NCBI RefSeq assembly: GCF_002743055.1
Contig: NZ_PDYM01000007.1
Coordinates: forward strand, 1-64,000
Length of the DNA stretch: 64,000 nt
Reading direction: 5' to 3'
Source: Sporosarcina sp. P13
Lineage (GTDB): Bacteria > Bacillota > Bacilli > Bacillales_A > Planococcaceae
Of this stretch, positions 55,360-64,000 are shown one piece after another (positions within the stretch are counted from its first letter, which is position 1; every line of letters begins with the position of its first letter). The notes beneath the pieces were generated by a model. That model saw nothing but the letters and a program-made list of their open reading frames with translations, was not told the DNA's origin and did no database searches. The translations under genes were made by a program, and so were the position numbers.

Positions 55360-56244
55360 ATGAAAAAAATCGTGTTTATTTTACTTTTGTGCTTAGGAAT
55401 TTATATCTGGGTTACAGAATGGGACGACTTTACAGTAGATGAAGAAAACTGGAGCGTATCGGCAGAGGCGATGATACTTCTTAACGCAGAGACAGGCAAG
55501 GTTGTCTATGAGAAAAATAGCAAGGAGCCATTACCGATTGCCAGTATGACGAAAATCATGACGCAATATATTGTCTTGAATGCGATTAAAAACGGTTCAC
55601 TCACATGGGACACTGTCTATCAGCCGAGTGCAACGGTAGTGAACCTTACACAGTTTGCGAGTGCGTCAAAACTAGGTATGAAAGCAAATGAAAGCTATAC
55701 CGTACATGAACTATTCGTCGCGATGACGGTCATCTCAGCGAATGATGCCGCGCTTGCCCTTGCGGAACTCGTGGCGGGTAGTGAAGAAGAGTTTGTCTCG
55801 ATTATGAATGAACAAGCGCGTGCGTTTAAACTAAAGCATACAACGTTCTACAATCCGCACGGGTTAGATGGCCGTTATTTAGGAAGGGGCGAGGATGAAA
55901 ACAATCTGGCGTCTGCTCATGATGTAGCCATTATCGCGGATCGGCTTATTAAACAACATCCCGATGTACTGGAATTCACCAAGCTGCCTAGCTTTAAATC
56001 AAGACAAGGAATGACGATGTGGAATACGAATTTACTTCTACCGGGTATGCGAATGCAGATGGCGGGTCTGGATGGATTAAAGACCGGATATACAGATGCG
56101 GCGGGACCATGTTTTACAGGGACTGGAGTATTTAATGGGGAGCGGGTCATTTCAGTTTTAATTGGGGTAGAGGAAATAGATGGGGATCGATCGGAACCGC
56201 GGTTTAACTTGACGCGCGAGTTGATTGAGCGGTTTGCTAAGTAG
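55360..56244 (+). CDS. D-alanyl-D-alanine carboxypeptidase (S11 penicillin-binding protein)
   Basis: Trims the terminal D-Ala of peptidoglycan stem peptides. A membrane/signal segment (about 1-20) is followed by the three S11 active-site motifs: SMTK (about 62), SAN (about 127) and KTG (about 241). At 294 aa it lacks the C-terminal membrane-association domain of DacA, so it is closer to the short YodJ/DacF-like forms. GGAAGGTG before ATG. Confidence 0.9.
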   Translation: MKKIVFILLLCLGIYIWVTEWDDFTVDEENWSVSAEAMILLNAETGKVVYEKNSKEPLPIASMTKIMTQYIVLNAIKNGSLTWDTVYQPSATVVNLTQFASASKLGMKANESYTVHELFVAMTVISANDAALALAELVAGSEEEFVSIMNEQARAFKLKHTTFYNPHGLDGRYLGRGEDENNLASAHDVAIIADRLIKQHPDVLEFTKLPSFKSRQGMTMWNTNLLLPGMRMQMAGLDGLKTGYTDAAGPCFTGTGVFNGERVISVLIGVEEIDGDRSEPRFNLTRELIERFAK

Positions 56245-56561
56245 GTACGATTTTTTTGAACCTAGCTCTTGGAATTCTCGTTTATAACATTTACACATGA
56301 TAGTTTACTCTCTAGCCAGATTTTTGGTTAGAGAGTTTTTAATTATAACGGGAAGCTTCGTTGGGATTTGTACGACAAGTGTGCCAACGAACGAATGGCC
56401 AGTTGATTACTACCAAAAATTTATAGTAGTAAACAAAAAGACTAGACTATCTGTGAATTTTTCCATGTAATCACTTTACGTTTTGTATAACAAGGATTGA
56501 CAGAATTAGCTATACACTTACTAGTAGAATAATAAAGAAATAGAGTAGAAGGAGTGTTGGA
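56245..56561. other. Intergenic region
   Basis: 317 bp holding the terminator at 56306-56343 and, further on, an A/T-rich region with TTGACA at 56497-56502 whose -10 is unclear (TAGAAT at 56525 is 22 bases away). No ORF. Confidence 0.5.
56306..56343 (+). terminator. Rho-independent terminator
   Basis: ACTCTCTA-CC / GG-TAGAGAGT hairpin with a five-T run. Confidence 0.75.
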
Positions 56562-57815
56562 ATGAAAGCACTGTCAAAGGCTATTAATGCAGTTAGGTTA
56601 AATAACAATCTTCAAAACTTAGCCCAGATAGGAAAAATCGGTTCAACAGGGGTATCGAGACTAGCCCATTCACCTGAAGATAAGCAAGCTGTGCTACATG
56701 TTAAAAAACATATGGACACTATTGGTTTGCAGACGAAAATTGATCATTTCGGCAACTTAATTGGAAGAATGGACGGGGTAGCAAACGATGCACCTGCTTT
56801 GGTGATTGGTTCACATATTGATTCGCAGCCTTACGGTGGAAAATATGATGGGGCACTTGGCGTAATTGGAGCACTTGAAGTTCTAGAGTCCATTCATGAA
56901 CAAGGAATTACACCGGATATTCCTATTATTGTCATAGCGTTTGCGGACGAAGAAGGTTCGCGTTTCAATAAAGGTTTATTTGGTGTAAGAGGGATATTGG
57001 ATAAATTAGAAGAGGGTGAGTTGGAACGACAGGACAAGACGGGGATGACGAGACGTCAGGCACTAATTGAATTTGGCTGTGATCCATCAAAGTTTGAAGA
57101 ATGTTTGATTGACACTTCCAAGATAGTAGCATTTTTAGAACTTCATATTGAACAAGGACCTGTGCTCGAAGCAAAGGAAGAACCGATTGGTATAGTGACA
57201 GGTATTTCGGGACCGCTGTGGATGACAGTTGAAATGGAAGGACTAGCCGGACATGCTGGATCTGTTCCTATGGCCATGCGACAAGATGCACTAGTTGGTG
57301 CTGCTAAAGTCATCGTAAAATTAAATGAATTAGCGCAAGAAGTTAATGGGGCACCGACCGTCAGCACAGTAGGAAGCCTGCAAGTTTTTCCAGATTCGCG
57401 CAACATTATTCCCGAAAAAGTTACGTTCACTGTAGATCTTCGTGATATTGATGAAAGTAGACGTGATAAAATTGAACAAGCTTTCCGTCAAGACCTAGAC
57501 AACATAGCAGCTGAGCACGGCTTGACCTACACAATCCATGAAGATACGAGAAATGGGCCGCGATTTTGTAACGAAAATATTATGCAAATTATGAGGGAAG
57601 AAAGCGCAGAAATGGGTTTGACTCCACCAGAATTAATGAGCGGGCCATTTCATGACTCACTTGAAATGTCCTATGTATGTGACTACGGCATGATTTTCGT
57701 GCGCTCTAAAGATGGGATTAGCCACAACCCTAAGGAATATAGCTCACCAGAAGATATTGCGCTAGGAACAGAGTTACTTTATAAGACTGTTTGTAGAATA
57801 GCTTGTCAAAAGTAA
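56562..57815 (+). CDS. M20-family N-carbamoyl-amino acid hydrolase/hydantoinase-type amidase
   Basis: A 417-aa zinc (or Mn) amidase of the HyuC/AmaB/AllC/beta-ureidopropionase group. Metal ligands visible: GSHIDSQPYGGKYDG (His, Asp about 84-95), ADEEGSRF (Glu pair about 128) and ELHIEQG (His about 192); GHAG in the dimerisation domain and the final His (SHNPKE) are also present. These enzymes cleave N-carbamoyl amino acids, ureidopropionate or allantoate. First gene of an operon with a symporter and amidohydrolase. AGAAGGAG before ATG. Confidence 0.88.
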   Translation: MKALSKAINAVRLNNNLQNLAQIGKIGSTGVSRLAHSPEDKQAVLHVKKHMDTIGLQTKIDHFGNLIGRMDGVANDAPALVIGSHIDSQPYGGKYDGALGVIGALEVLESIHEQGITPDIPIIVIAFADEEGSRFNKGLFGVRGILDKLEEGELERQDKTGMTRRQALIEFGCDPSKFEECLIDTSKIVAFLELHIEQGPVLEAKEEPIGIVTGISGPLWMTVEMEGLAGHAGSVPMAMRQDALVGAAKVIVKLNELAQEVNGAPTVSTVGSLQVFPDSRNIIPEKVTFTVDLRDIDESRRDKIEQAFRQDLDNIAAEHGLTYTIHEDTRNGPRFCNENIMQIMREESAEMGLTPPELMSGPFHDSLEMSYVCDYGMIFVRSKDGISHNPKEYSSPEDIALGTELLYKTVCRIACQK

Positions 57816-57845
57816 AAGAGCACAAAAAATTCTTGGAGGGATTCG

Positions 57846-58070
57846 ATGACTAGGAAAATGTTCAATACGATTTATAGTATTATTGTTACTATTCCTTTTT
57901 TACTGTTGATATTTCCAATGTTTGAGTTAGCTAATCGAGCAACGCCCATCGTTATGGGACTTCCATTTTCCTTTTTCTACATTATTTTAGTCATTCTTCT
58001 CACATTTCTTGCTATTATCATCCTACATCAATTTGATCCAGATCGTACGTCGGAAGAAGGTGGCGAGTAA
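57846..58070 (+). CDS. DUF3311 small membrane protein
   Basis: A 74-aa protein with two membrane helices (about 10-28 and 40-60) and a short acidic tail. DUF3311 proteins are encoded directly before SSS-family symporters and may be accessory subunits (as in the YhdT/PanF type pairing). Its stop overlaps the symporter start by one base (TAATG). Ribosome binding site GGAGGG. Confidence 0.82.
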   Translation: MTRKMFNTIYSIIVTIPFLLLIFPMFELANRATPIVMGLPFSFFYIILVILLTFLAIIILHQFDPDRTSEEGGE

Positions 58071-59533
58071 TGGAACATTGGCTAATTGCGTTATGCATTA
58101 TGGTTGGCTATTTAGTCGTTGCATTAGTTATTGGGATATGGGCAGGTAAAGGTCAAGATTCCAGCTCTTTAGATGAATTTGCGGTTGCAGGAGGTAAGTT
58201 AGGGTTAATCGTCATGTGGTTCTTAATGGGTGGGGCCGTATTTAGCGCCTTCTCGTTTTTAGGTGCACCTGGATGGGCATATGAAAAAGGTGCTCCTGCG
58301 TATTACATTATCATCTATACAGCCTTTGCGATTCTTCCATGGTATATCATCGGACCGAAAATTTCGAAAATCGGGAAGAAGTTCAATTTATATACGCTAT
58401 CATCTTTCTTAAGAATTCGTTATAGAAGTAAAGGGTTAGGTATTATTGTTGGGTTGCTTGCTTTATTAGCTTCCATTCAATATTTAGCTACTCAATTGAC
58501 AGGGATGGCACATATCTTCAATATTATGACGGAAGGCAGAATTCCATTTTGGTTGGGAGCCCTTCTTGCTTACGGCATAGTTGTGATCTATGTAGCAACA
58601 GGTGGCTTGCGAGCTGCCGCTTGGTCAGACGTATTTCAAGGATTATTGATGATTGTTATTTCATGGGTCGTTGGATTGGCAATTGTCAATCAGTTACACG
58701 ATTCAGTGGGCGTGATGTTTACAACAATTGCTACAGAAACGCCTGAATTCTTGCAGATAGGAAAAGAAGGTTCAGCAATGGGTACGATACCATTTACTAC
58801 TACCATTCTAGTATCTGTAATAGGATTCCTCATGTGGCCGCATCTATTTACAAAATCGTATGCGACAGGCCCTCGTGTCATTAAGAAAACTGTATTGGTT
58901 TATCCGATATTTTCGTTATTCCTAGTACCATTATTGCTCGTTGGATTTGCGGCTAAAGGGATTGTCGATGCGAATTTGATTGAAAGTGCAGATCAGATTC
59001 TCCCATTCTTGATCACAACCGTTATGAATTTACCGGGCTGGGTGTATGGACTTGTTGGAGCAGGGGCGTTGGCTGCTGCCATGTCATCTGCTGATGCAAT
59101 TACACATAATGCGACACTAGAAGTGACAGATGGTGTTGTCCGTATGATTTTTAAAGATCTATCGGATCGGACGGTATTGACTATCATGCGTGTAGGTGTA
59201 TTTGTAATTGGAGGATTGGCATATATTATCACGATTTTTGGTGGGCAAGGTTTAATTGTGCTACTATTGGGAGCATATGGAGCGATTGTCCAATTTGCCC
59301 CAGGCGTGTATAGTGCGCTTTATTGGCGTCGTGCTACGGCGGCAGGAGTAATCAGTGGACTAGTAGTCGGCGCAATCTTAAACTTCTACTTCCAACTAGT
59401 TGCGGAATCTACTCCTTTTGGCATGCATGCCGGAATTATTGGATTAATTGCTAATGTTATTATTATGATAGTAGTAAGCTTACTAACAAAGAGCGCTCAG
59501 AATGAAGAAGAGGAAGTCTATCTTCGTAGCTAA
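58070..59533 (+). CDS. Sodium:solute symporter (SSS family), copy 1
   Basis: A 487-aa symporter with about 13 membrane helices. SSS features: early EFAVAGGKLG stretch, ATQLTGMAHIF, YVATGGLRAAAWSDVFQG (about 175-192; TGG(L/M)xAVxxTDxxQ motif) and AAAMSSADAITHNAT (about 335-350, sodium site). Translation is coupled to the DUF3311 gene. Substrate is presumably that of the neighbouring amidases (inference). Confidence 0.92.
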   Translation: MEHWLIALCIMVGYLVVALVIGIWAGKGQDSSSLDEFAVAGGKLGLIVMWFLMGGAVFSAFSFLGAPGWAYEKGAPAYYIIIYTAFAILPWYIIGPKISKIGKKFNLYTLSSFLRIRYRSKGLGIIVGLLALLASIQYLATQLTGMAHIFNIMTEGRIPFWLGALLAYGIVVIYVATGGLRAAAWSDVFQGLLMIVISWVVGLAIVNQLHDSVGVMFTTIATETPEFLQIGKEGSAMGTIPFTTTILVSVIGFLMWPHLFTKSYATGPRVIKKTVLVYPIFSLFLVPLLLVGFAAKGIVDANLIESADQILPFLITTVMNLPGWVYGLVGAGALAAAMSSADAITHNATLEVTDGVVRMIFKDLSDRTVLTIMRVGVFVIGGLAYIITIFGGQGLIVLLLGAYGAIVQFAPGVYSALYWRRATAAGVISGLVVGAILNFYFQLVAESTPFGMHAGIIGLIANVIIMIVVSLLTKSAQNEEEEVYLRS

Positions 59534-59572
59534 GAAGTATATTTTACTAGACATTTGGAGAGGTGATGTACG

Positions 59573-61198
59573 ATGCATGCAGATATAGTATTTACGAATG
59601 GTGAAGTAGTAACAGTAGATAAAAATGATTCTATTGTGGAAGCAGTGGCGATAAAAGACAATATCATTCTCGCTGTTGGCAAGAATGACGAAGTAGAAGG
59701 ATACATTGGAGTGGGGACTAAGGTTATTGATTTAGAGGGGAAATCTCTTCTCCCTGGGTTCATAGATGCGCATATGCATTTAACTATTTACGGCACAAAC
59801 TTACTTGGTATTAGTTGTGCAAGCCCTGATATTCAATCGTTGGAAGATTTATTTAGTGAAATGAAAAAGAGAGCTCGCACAACTCCTAAAGGTGAATGGA
59901 TTCGTGTGACAAGTTTTAATGAAAACGCAATGGAAGAAAAACGCTTTCCTACGATACAAGAACTCGATGCTATTTCTACTGAGCATCCAATCGTTATTAT
60001 TAGGGTGTGTAATCATACGTCCATCGCCAATAATAAGGCATTGGAACTTGCGGGAATTACAAGAGAAACTGAAAATCCTACAGGTGGAGAGATAGAACGT
60101 GATTCATCGGGTGACGCGACAGGAAAAATGATTGAAAACGCCCATATGCAGCTATTTACGGTGGCTGATTATAGTGCGGAAGAAATTGAAAAAGGGCTAC
60201 AGTTGGCATCGCAAATATTTGTTGAATCTGGCATTACGAGTGTACATGATGCAGGCAGTTACGGCTGGGGTCCAGATAATTTACACTTGATCAAAAAAGG
60301 GATAGATTCAGGTGATATAAAAAATCGAGTGTATACGCTTATCGGTTCATTAACGGATTCGGAGGCCTTCGTTAGACATATGATTGACGAAGGAGTGGTT
60401 ACTGGCGATGGCGATGAGTGGTTTAAGATTGGGCCGGCTAAGCTGTTCACAGATGGCAGTAGTACAGGACCGACTCTAGCTACAAGAGAACCGTATGATA
60501 GTGATCCAACAGATACAGGAATACTGTATTACGACCAGGACAGAATGAATGAAATCCTAGGGGAAGCGCATAGCAAAGGCTATCAAATTACCGCACATGC
60601 CCAAGGGGATCGAGCGATTGAAATGGTGTTGAACTGTATAGAACATGCATTGGAGCAACATCCACGCGCGGATCATCGACATCGAATTGAGCATGCGGGT
60701 ATCGCCAGTCCCGATCTTCAAGAACGTATGAAGAACTTAGGCGTGATCGTCATTCCTAATCCGGCGTTTATCTATGTAAATGGAGATTCCTATCTCGAAT
60801 ATTATGGCGACCGTGTAGATGTCATGTATCCGGCGAATGATTACTTGCAAAAAGGAATTCCATTTGCCTTCGCTTCAGACACTCCTGTAGTAGAGCATAA
60901 TCCGCTTCTTGGCATCCATGCTGCAGTGAATAGACGAACGGTTTCCGGACAAGATGGAGGCGTGAAGCAACGAATAACTGTACGTGAAGCGATTAAAGCC
61001 TATACGTTTATGGGGGCATATGCAAGTTTTGATGAACAGATAAAAGGTAGCATTGAAGTAGGGAAATTAGCTGATTTGGTGTTGCTGAATGATAGTATTT
61101 TATCAGTAGATCCTGACAAAATTAAAGATCTATCCGTAGTGATGACTATAATAGACGGAAAAGTCCAATACGAAAAACCTCTTAGTCACGCAAAATAA
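59573..61198 (+). CDS. YtcJ-like metal-dependent amidohydrolase
   Basis: A 541-aa amidohydrolase of the YtcJ/NfdA group. Metal ligands: DAHMHL (about 65), AHAQGDRA (about 342) with following RIEHAG (about 366) and the Asp in FASDTPV (about 430). The N-terminal ADIVFTNGEVVTVD and C-terminal GKLADLVLLN form the composite beta domain. GGAGAGGTG before ATG. Last gene of the carbamoylase-symporter operon; a likely role is opening an amide or carbamate of the imported compound. Confidence 0.88.
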   Translation: MHADIVFTNGEVVTVDKNDSIVEAVAIKDNIILAVGKNDEVEGYIGVGTKVIDLEGKSLLPGFIDAHMHLTIYGTNLLGISCASPDIQSLEDLFSEMKKRARTTPKGEWIRVTSFNENAMEEKRFPTIQELDAISTEHPIVIIRVCNHTSIANNKALELAGITRETENPTGGEIERDSSGDATGKMIENAHMQLFTVADYSAEEIEKGLQLASQIFVESGITSVHDAGSYGWGPDNLHLIKKGIDSGDIKNRVYTLIGSLTDSEAFVRHMIDEGVVTGDGDEWFKIGPAKLFTDGSSTGPTLATREPYDSDPTDTGILYYDQDRMNEILGEAHSKGYQITAHAQGDRAIEMVLNCIEHALEQHPRADHRHRIEHAGIASPDLQERMKNLGVIVIPNPAFIYVNGDSYLEYYGDRVDVMYPANDYLQKGIPFAFASDTPVVEHNPLLGIHAAVNRRTVSGQDGGVKQRITVREAIKAYTFMGAYASFDEQIKGSIEVGKLADLVLLNDSILSVDPDKIKDLSVVMTIIDGKVQYEKPLSHAK

Positions 61199-61254
61199 AA
61201 GGACTGTAGAAAAGCTCTGAAATGAAGGAGTTTTTCTCCGGTCCTTTACTTTTT
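61196..61254 (+). terminator. Terminator of the first catabolic operon
   Basis: AAAGGAC-AGAAAA-CT / AG-TTTTCT-GTCCTTT hairpin with T-rich tail. Confidence 0.75.
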
Positions 61255-61412
61255 AAGCTTGGCTTGTCCCTCAATCTATTTATGACTGACAAAATGACAA
61301 ACTACTTTTGGTGATTAAGAACACTATGTCTAATGTGTAGAAGACTGTTATTAAATATACTAGGTTAAATGATTAGAACACGTTTAAATAACACTAATTT
61401 GGAGGTGAATAC

Positions 61413-61559
61413 ATGTTTGGATTTCCTGCAGAAACATTTTTTTGGTTTGTGCCATGGCCATTTATATGGGTGGGGTTAGCTACAGTACTCTATTTTAAAT
61501 TGAAACGCGAAGATGAATTGGAAGATAAAATGGAAGAAGAAAAAAATCAAAATAAATAA
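61413..61559 (+). CDS. Small membrane protein preceding symporter 2 (48 aa)
   Basis: Reads MFGFPAETFFWFVPWPFIWV then GLATVLYFKL and an acidic tail (EDELEDKMEEEKNQNK). One aromatic-rich membrane helix (about 8-28). TTGGAGGTG precedes the ATG and it ends 18 bases before an SSS symporter. Its size and place parallel the DUF3311 gene before symporter 1, so it is likely an accessory subunit. Confidence 0.75.
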   Translation: MFGFPAETFFWFVPWPFIWVGLATVLYFKLKREDELEDKMEEEKNQNK

Positions 61560-61577
61560 TAATTAGGGGGGGATTCG

Positions 61578-63176
61578 ATGAGTATTGATGGAATCATTTT
61601 CATCATCTATTTAAGTGTACTATTATCGATTGGCTTATGGTTTTCTAGGAAATCCTCAGCATCTACAGAACAATACTTACTTGGCGGCCGATCTCTTGGA
61701 CCAGCCGTCACGGCCATGACCATGCAGACGACAGCGATGAGTGGATTCATGTTTATGGGTGCTCCTGCGATGGCATTTAAATATGGCTGGTATGCTGTTT
61801 GGTACGCGATTGGGGATGCTGGAGGTTCGATCATAAACCTTTCTGTTTTAGGAAAACGAATGAGAAGGATGTCTGAAATTTTGGGAGCGCTTTCACCGAT
61901 TGAATACTTGGAGAAACGCTTTGAAAGTCCAAGTGTTCGTGTAGTAGGATCTATTATTTCGATCGTCTTTCTATTCGGTTATGTGTGTGCTCAGTTTATT
62001 GCAGCCGGCAAGGCGATGTCTACACTAACAGGTTTCACGTATGAACTTTCTCTTATTATTGGTATTAGTGTCATTATCATCTATACCGTAGCAGGAGGCT
62101 ATTTGGCTGTTGCGTATACCTCATTTGTACAAGGCTTAATTATGGTCGTTGGGGTCGTAGGTATCGGTATTCTCGCTTATTTTCATGTTGGAGGATTAAC
62201 CGGATTGAACGGTGCGCTAAAAGCGATAGACCCTACGTATTTAAGTATCTGGGGTAAAGGACTAGCGTATTATGGCCAATGGGGTATGGTGCTTGGAGCC
62301 ATTCTAATCTACTCTATCGGTTATATGGGACTTCCTCATGTAGTCGTTCGCCATATGTCGATGAAGAGTACAAAAACTGTTAAAGGTGCAGTGATGATTA
62401 GTGCTCTTTGGAATCAATTCTTTATCTTTGTACCGTATATTCTAGGGTTGATCGGTATAATTTTGCTTCCTACAATTGCTGATCCTGAAATGATTATTAC
62501 AGAGCTTGCCTACACATTATTCCCAGGAATCTTTGCAGCACTCTTGTTATCAGCGATTATGTCAGCAGTTATGTCCACAGCAGATTCTATCTTGATGCAA
62601 GCAGGATCCATTCTGTCACGTGATGTCTATCAACGATTTATTAACAAGAATGCTAGTCAGAAGACGATGATTCTCGTATCAAGATTATGTATTTTAATGG
62701 GAGGGATTGTAGGTGTTGTCGTTGCAATCTATGAACCACCTTCTGTATTTGCATTAGTTGTGTTCGCGTTCGGTACATTAGGAAATGCGTTCTTAGTTCC
62801 TTATGTGTCATCTGTATATTATAAAAACGCTAATTACATTGGTTGCTTATGCGCAATGATCGGTGGCGCAACGACGAATATTATTTGGACTTCGATGGCA
62901 TTGGAAACATCGACTGGTCTTCACCCGTTTTTAGCAGGTTTACTTGTTTCTATACTAGGTATGATCATCGGAAGTCGATTTGGACGTAAACCTTCAGCTG
63001 AAGTACAGGAAGCATTTGAGCAATCTAGACAAAAACGCTTCTTCTCAAAAGAGTTTGATCGAAACATTGCGCGTGAGTTAGCGCCTGAAGCAAGCAATGT
63101 ATCTAAGTTTTTGACGAATGATAACTATTTTACAGGAGTAGATACGTATGAGCGCTATGTTAGTACAAGAAATTGA
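61578..63176 (+). CDS. Sodium:solute symporter (SSS family), copy 2
   Basis: A 532-aa symporter, about 13 membrane helices. EQYLLGGRSLGP near the start (SSS N-terminal motif), YTVAGGYLAVAYTSFVQG (about 165-182), and AVMSTADSILMQAGS (about 330-345, sodium site). A hydrophilic C-terminal tail (about 470-532) is longer than in copy 1. AGGGGGG before ATG. Its 3' end overlaps the next gene by 29 bases. Confidence 0.92.
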   Translation: MSIDGIIFIIYLSVLLSIGLWFSRKSSASTEQYLLGGRSLGPAVTAMTMQTTAMSGFMFMGAPAMAFKYGWYAVWYAIGDAGGSIINLSVLGKRMRRMSEILGALSPIEYLEKRFESPSVRVVGSIISIVFLFGYVCAQFIAAGKAMSTLTGFTYELSLIIGISVIIIYTVAGGYLAVAYTSFVQGLIMVVGVVGIGILAYFHVGGLTGLNGALKAIDPTYLSIWGKGLAYYGQWGMVLGAILIYSIGYMGLPHVVVRHMSMKSTKTVKGAVMISALWNQFFIFVPYILGLIGIILLPTIADPEMIITELAYTLFPGIFAALLLSAIMSAVMSTADSILMQAGSILSRDVYQRFINKNASQKTMILVSRLCILMGGIVGVVVAIYEPPSVFALVVFAFGTLGNAFLVPYVSSVYYKNANYIGCLCAMIGGATTNIIWTSMALETSTGLHPFLAGLLVSILGMIIGSRFGRKPSAEVQEAFEQSRQKRFFSKEFDRNIARELAPEASNVSKFLTNDNYFTGVDTYERYVSTRN

Positions 63177-63633
63177 ATTTACTGAAGAAGAAGTATTGCA
63201 CGGATTGCAGCAATATGAAAAACAAACGCATTTCCACATTCAAGATGTGATTTACTATCCATACTACTTTTTCGAATATCAAGTAAGCGCTAAAAGTTTG
63301 TTGAAATTTAAAGGCAAAGCGGCTTGTACGGTAGATGCACTAGGTGGAAGAGGAGCGATGGTGGACGTTCAACCTACGTTTTTTGAACGAACAATAGAAA
63401 CGGGAAGAGTTCCTCAGCTGGTGATTGCAGAGGAAGAAGCCATTGGCATAGCTAAGCGATTCATTTTTGATAACGCTTCTTCAAAAGCTAAATTCGTCAC
63501 GATGCCGAAGATTACTGAAATACAAAGAAATCTTTTTTATCGTCCGTTTTGGCTCGCGGATTTTACGTTAGAAAATAATAAACAGGGACAGCTCATTGTG
63601 GATGCAATTAGCGGAAGCTATCATCCTTTATAA
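63148..63633 (+). CDS. Unrecognised 161-aa protein translationally overlapped with symporter 2
   Basis: Soluble, acidic N-terminus, rich in aromatic residues; two YP-aromatic motifs, YYPYYFFEYQV (about 36-46) and LFYRPFWLADF (about 131-141), each followed by a strand ending in VDA..G, suggest a duplicated beta unit. No membrane helix, no cofactor motif. CAGGAG lies 9-14 bases before ATG 63148 inside the symporter gene. Placed between a symporter and an aldehyde dehydrogenase, it may regulate or assist the transporter. Family not recognised. Confidence 0.75.
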   Translation: MSAMLVQEIEFTEEEVLHGLQQYEKQTHFHIQDVIYYPYYFFEYQVSAKSLLKFKGKAACTVDALGGRGAMVDVQPTFFERTIETGRVPQLVIAEEEAIGIAKRFIFDNASSKAKFVTMPKITEIQRNLFYRPFWLADFTLENNKQGQLIVDAISGSYHPL

Positions 63634-63675
63634 TGAGGATTCAAAAAGACTATAAATTCAATGGGGGAATCGGCT

Positions 63676-64000
63676 ATGGTTCATATCGTAAATGAAAAGA
63701 AAGAAATCCACCACTTTATTGGTGGCGAAATGAAAAAAGGCAAGAGTGGGCGGTTTGGAGATGTATTTAATCCAGCTACCGGAGAAGTAACAGAAAGATG
63801 TCCGTATGCATCAGCGGAAGAAGTGGATGAAGCCATTGAGATAGCTAATCAAGCAGCGGATGACTGGAAACGTACGGCGGTTACGAAACGGATGGATATC
63901 CTTTTTAAATTCAGAAACCTTCTAGTAGACGCAACAGATGAACTAGCTGTGGCGATCGGTAAAGAGAATGGAAAAACCATTTCTGACGCAAAAGGAGAAA
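63676..64000 (+). CDS. Methylmalonate/malonate-semialdehyde dehydrogenase-like ALDH (partial)
   Basis: First 108 codons of an aldehyde dehydrogenase cut by the window edge. HHFIGGEMKKGKSGRFGDVF then NPATGEVTERCPYASAEEVD follows the N-terminus of the CoA-acylating MmsA/IolA family, which converts (methyl)malonate semialdehyde to propionyl- or acetyl-CoA. Catalytic residues lie outside. GGGGGAAT before ATG. Probably in one operon with symporter 2. It would suit breakdown of beta-alanine or thymine/valine-type products. Confidence 0.82.
   Translation, partial: MVHIVNEKKEIHHFIGGEMKKGKSGRFGDVFNPATGEVTERCPYASAEEVDEAIEIANQAADDWKRTAVTKRMDILFKFRNLLVDATDELAVAIGKENGKTISDAKGE

Overview
The window looks like a chromosomal segment of a spore-forming member of the Bacillales, most likely a Sporosarcina-like Planococcaceae. 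The evidence is the gene order of the first 31 kb, which matches the Bacillus subtilis block spo0B-obg-pheB-pheA ... safA ... yebC ... ruvA-ruvB-queA-tgt-yajC-yrbG-spoVB-comN-secDF-yrvD-recJ-apt-relA-dtd-hisS-aspS-(6S RNA)-yrvM. Sporulation genes (spo0B, safA, spoVB, a coat-kinase-like gene, cwlJ) are present, and strong Shine-Dalgarno sites with frequent TTG/GTG starts are typical. The genus is inference; no rRNA gene is in the window.

Layout. 1-0.4 kb: 3' end of an ISL3-like transposase and a 21-bp tandem repeat array. 0.4-31 kb: conserved housekeeping and sporulation core on the + strand, interrupted by the convergent spoVB homologue and a lipoprotein gene. Regulatory RNAs here are a T-box leader before hisS and 6S RNA after aspS. 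Around hisS/aspS/tcdA the spacers hold long hairpin repeats. 31-42 kb: ilvA with a CcpA-type site, small stress-type proteins, four DUF948 membrane genes around a third 21-bp array, an SDR enzyme, MarR regulator, chemoreceptor, a yolD-like gene with a LexA-type operator, a GIY-YIG protein and proline dehydrogenase. 42-46 kb: a catabolic module of LacI regulator, HisD-family dehydrogenase and GntP permease with a perfect 16-bp palindromic operator candidate. 46-56 kb: accessory region with a yybP-ykoY (Mn2+) riboswitch ahead of a protein-kinase-like gene, a pseudouridine synthase, a DUF1646 transporter, decayed DNA, an aldo/keto reductase, cwlJ, a truncated yhgE/pip gene abutting an SLH surface protein, and a D,D-carboxypeptidase. 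56.5-64 kb: a catabolic island with an M20 carbamoylase-type amidase, two sodium/solute symporters (each preceded by a tiny membrane protein), a YtcJ-like amidohydrolase, an unrecognised 161-aa protein and the start of a methylmalonate-semialdehyde-dehydrogenase-like gene.

How it fits together. The core block couples sporulation phosphorelay, ribosome assembly, recombination (RuvAB, RecJ), queuosine tRNA modification (QueA, Tgt), protein export (YajC, SecDF) and stringent response (RelA). The right end looks like import and stepwise breakdown of N-carbamoyl/amide compounds feeding a semialdehyde dehydrogenase. The most unusual signals are the dispersed 21-bp arrays, the hairpin repeats with re-paired inner stems, the riboswitch-kinase pairing, and the HisD-GntP-LacI module. 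Terminator, promoter and start positions were read by eye; no searches or folding were run.
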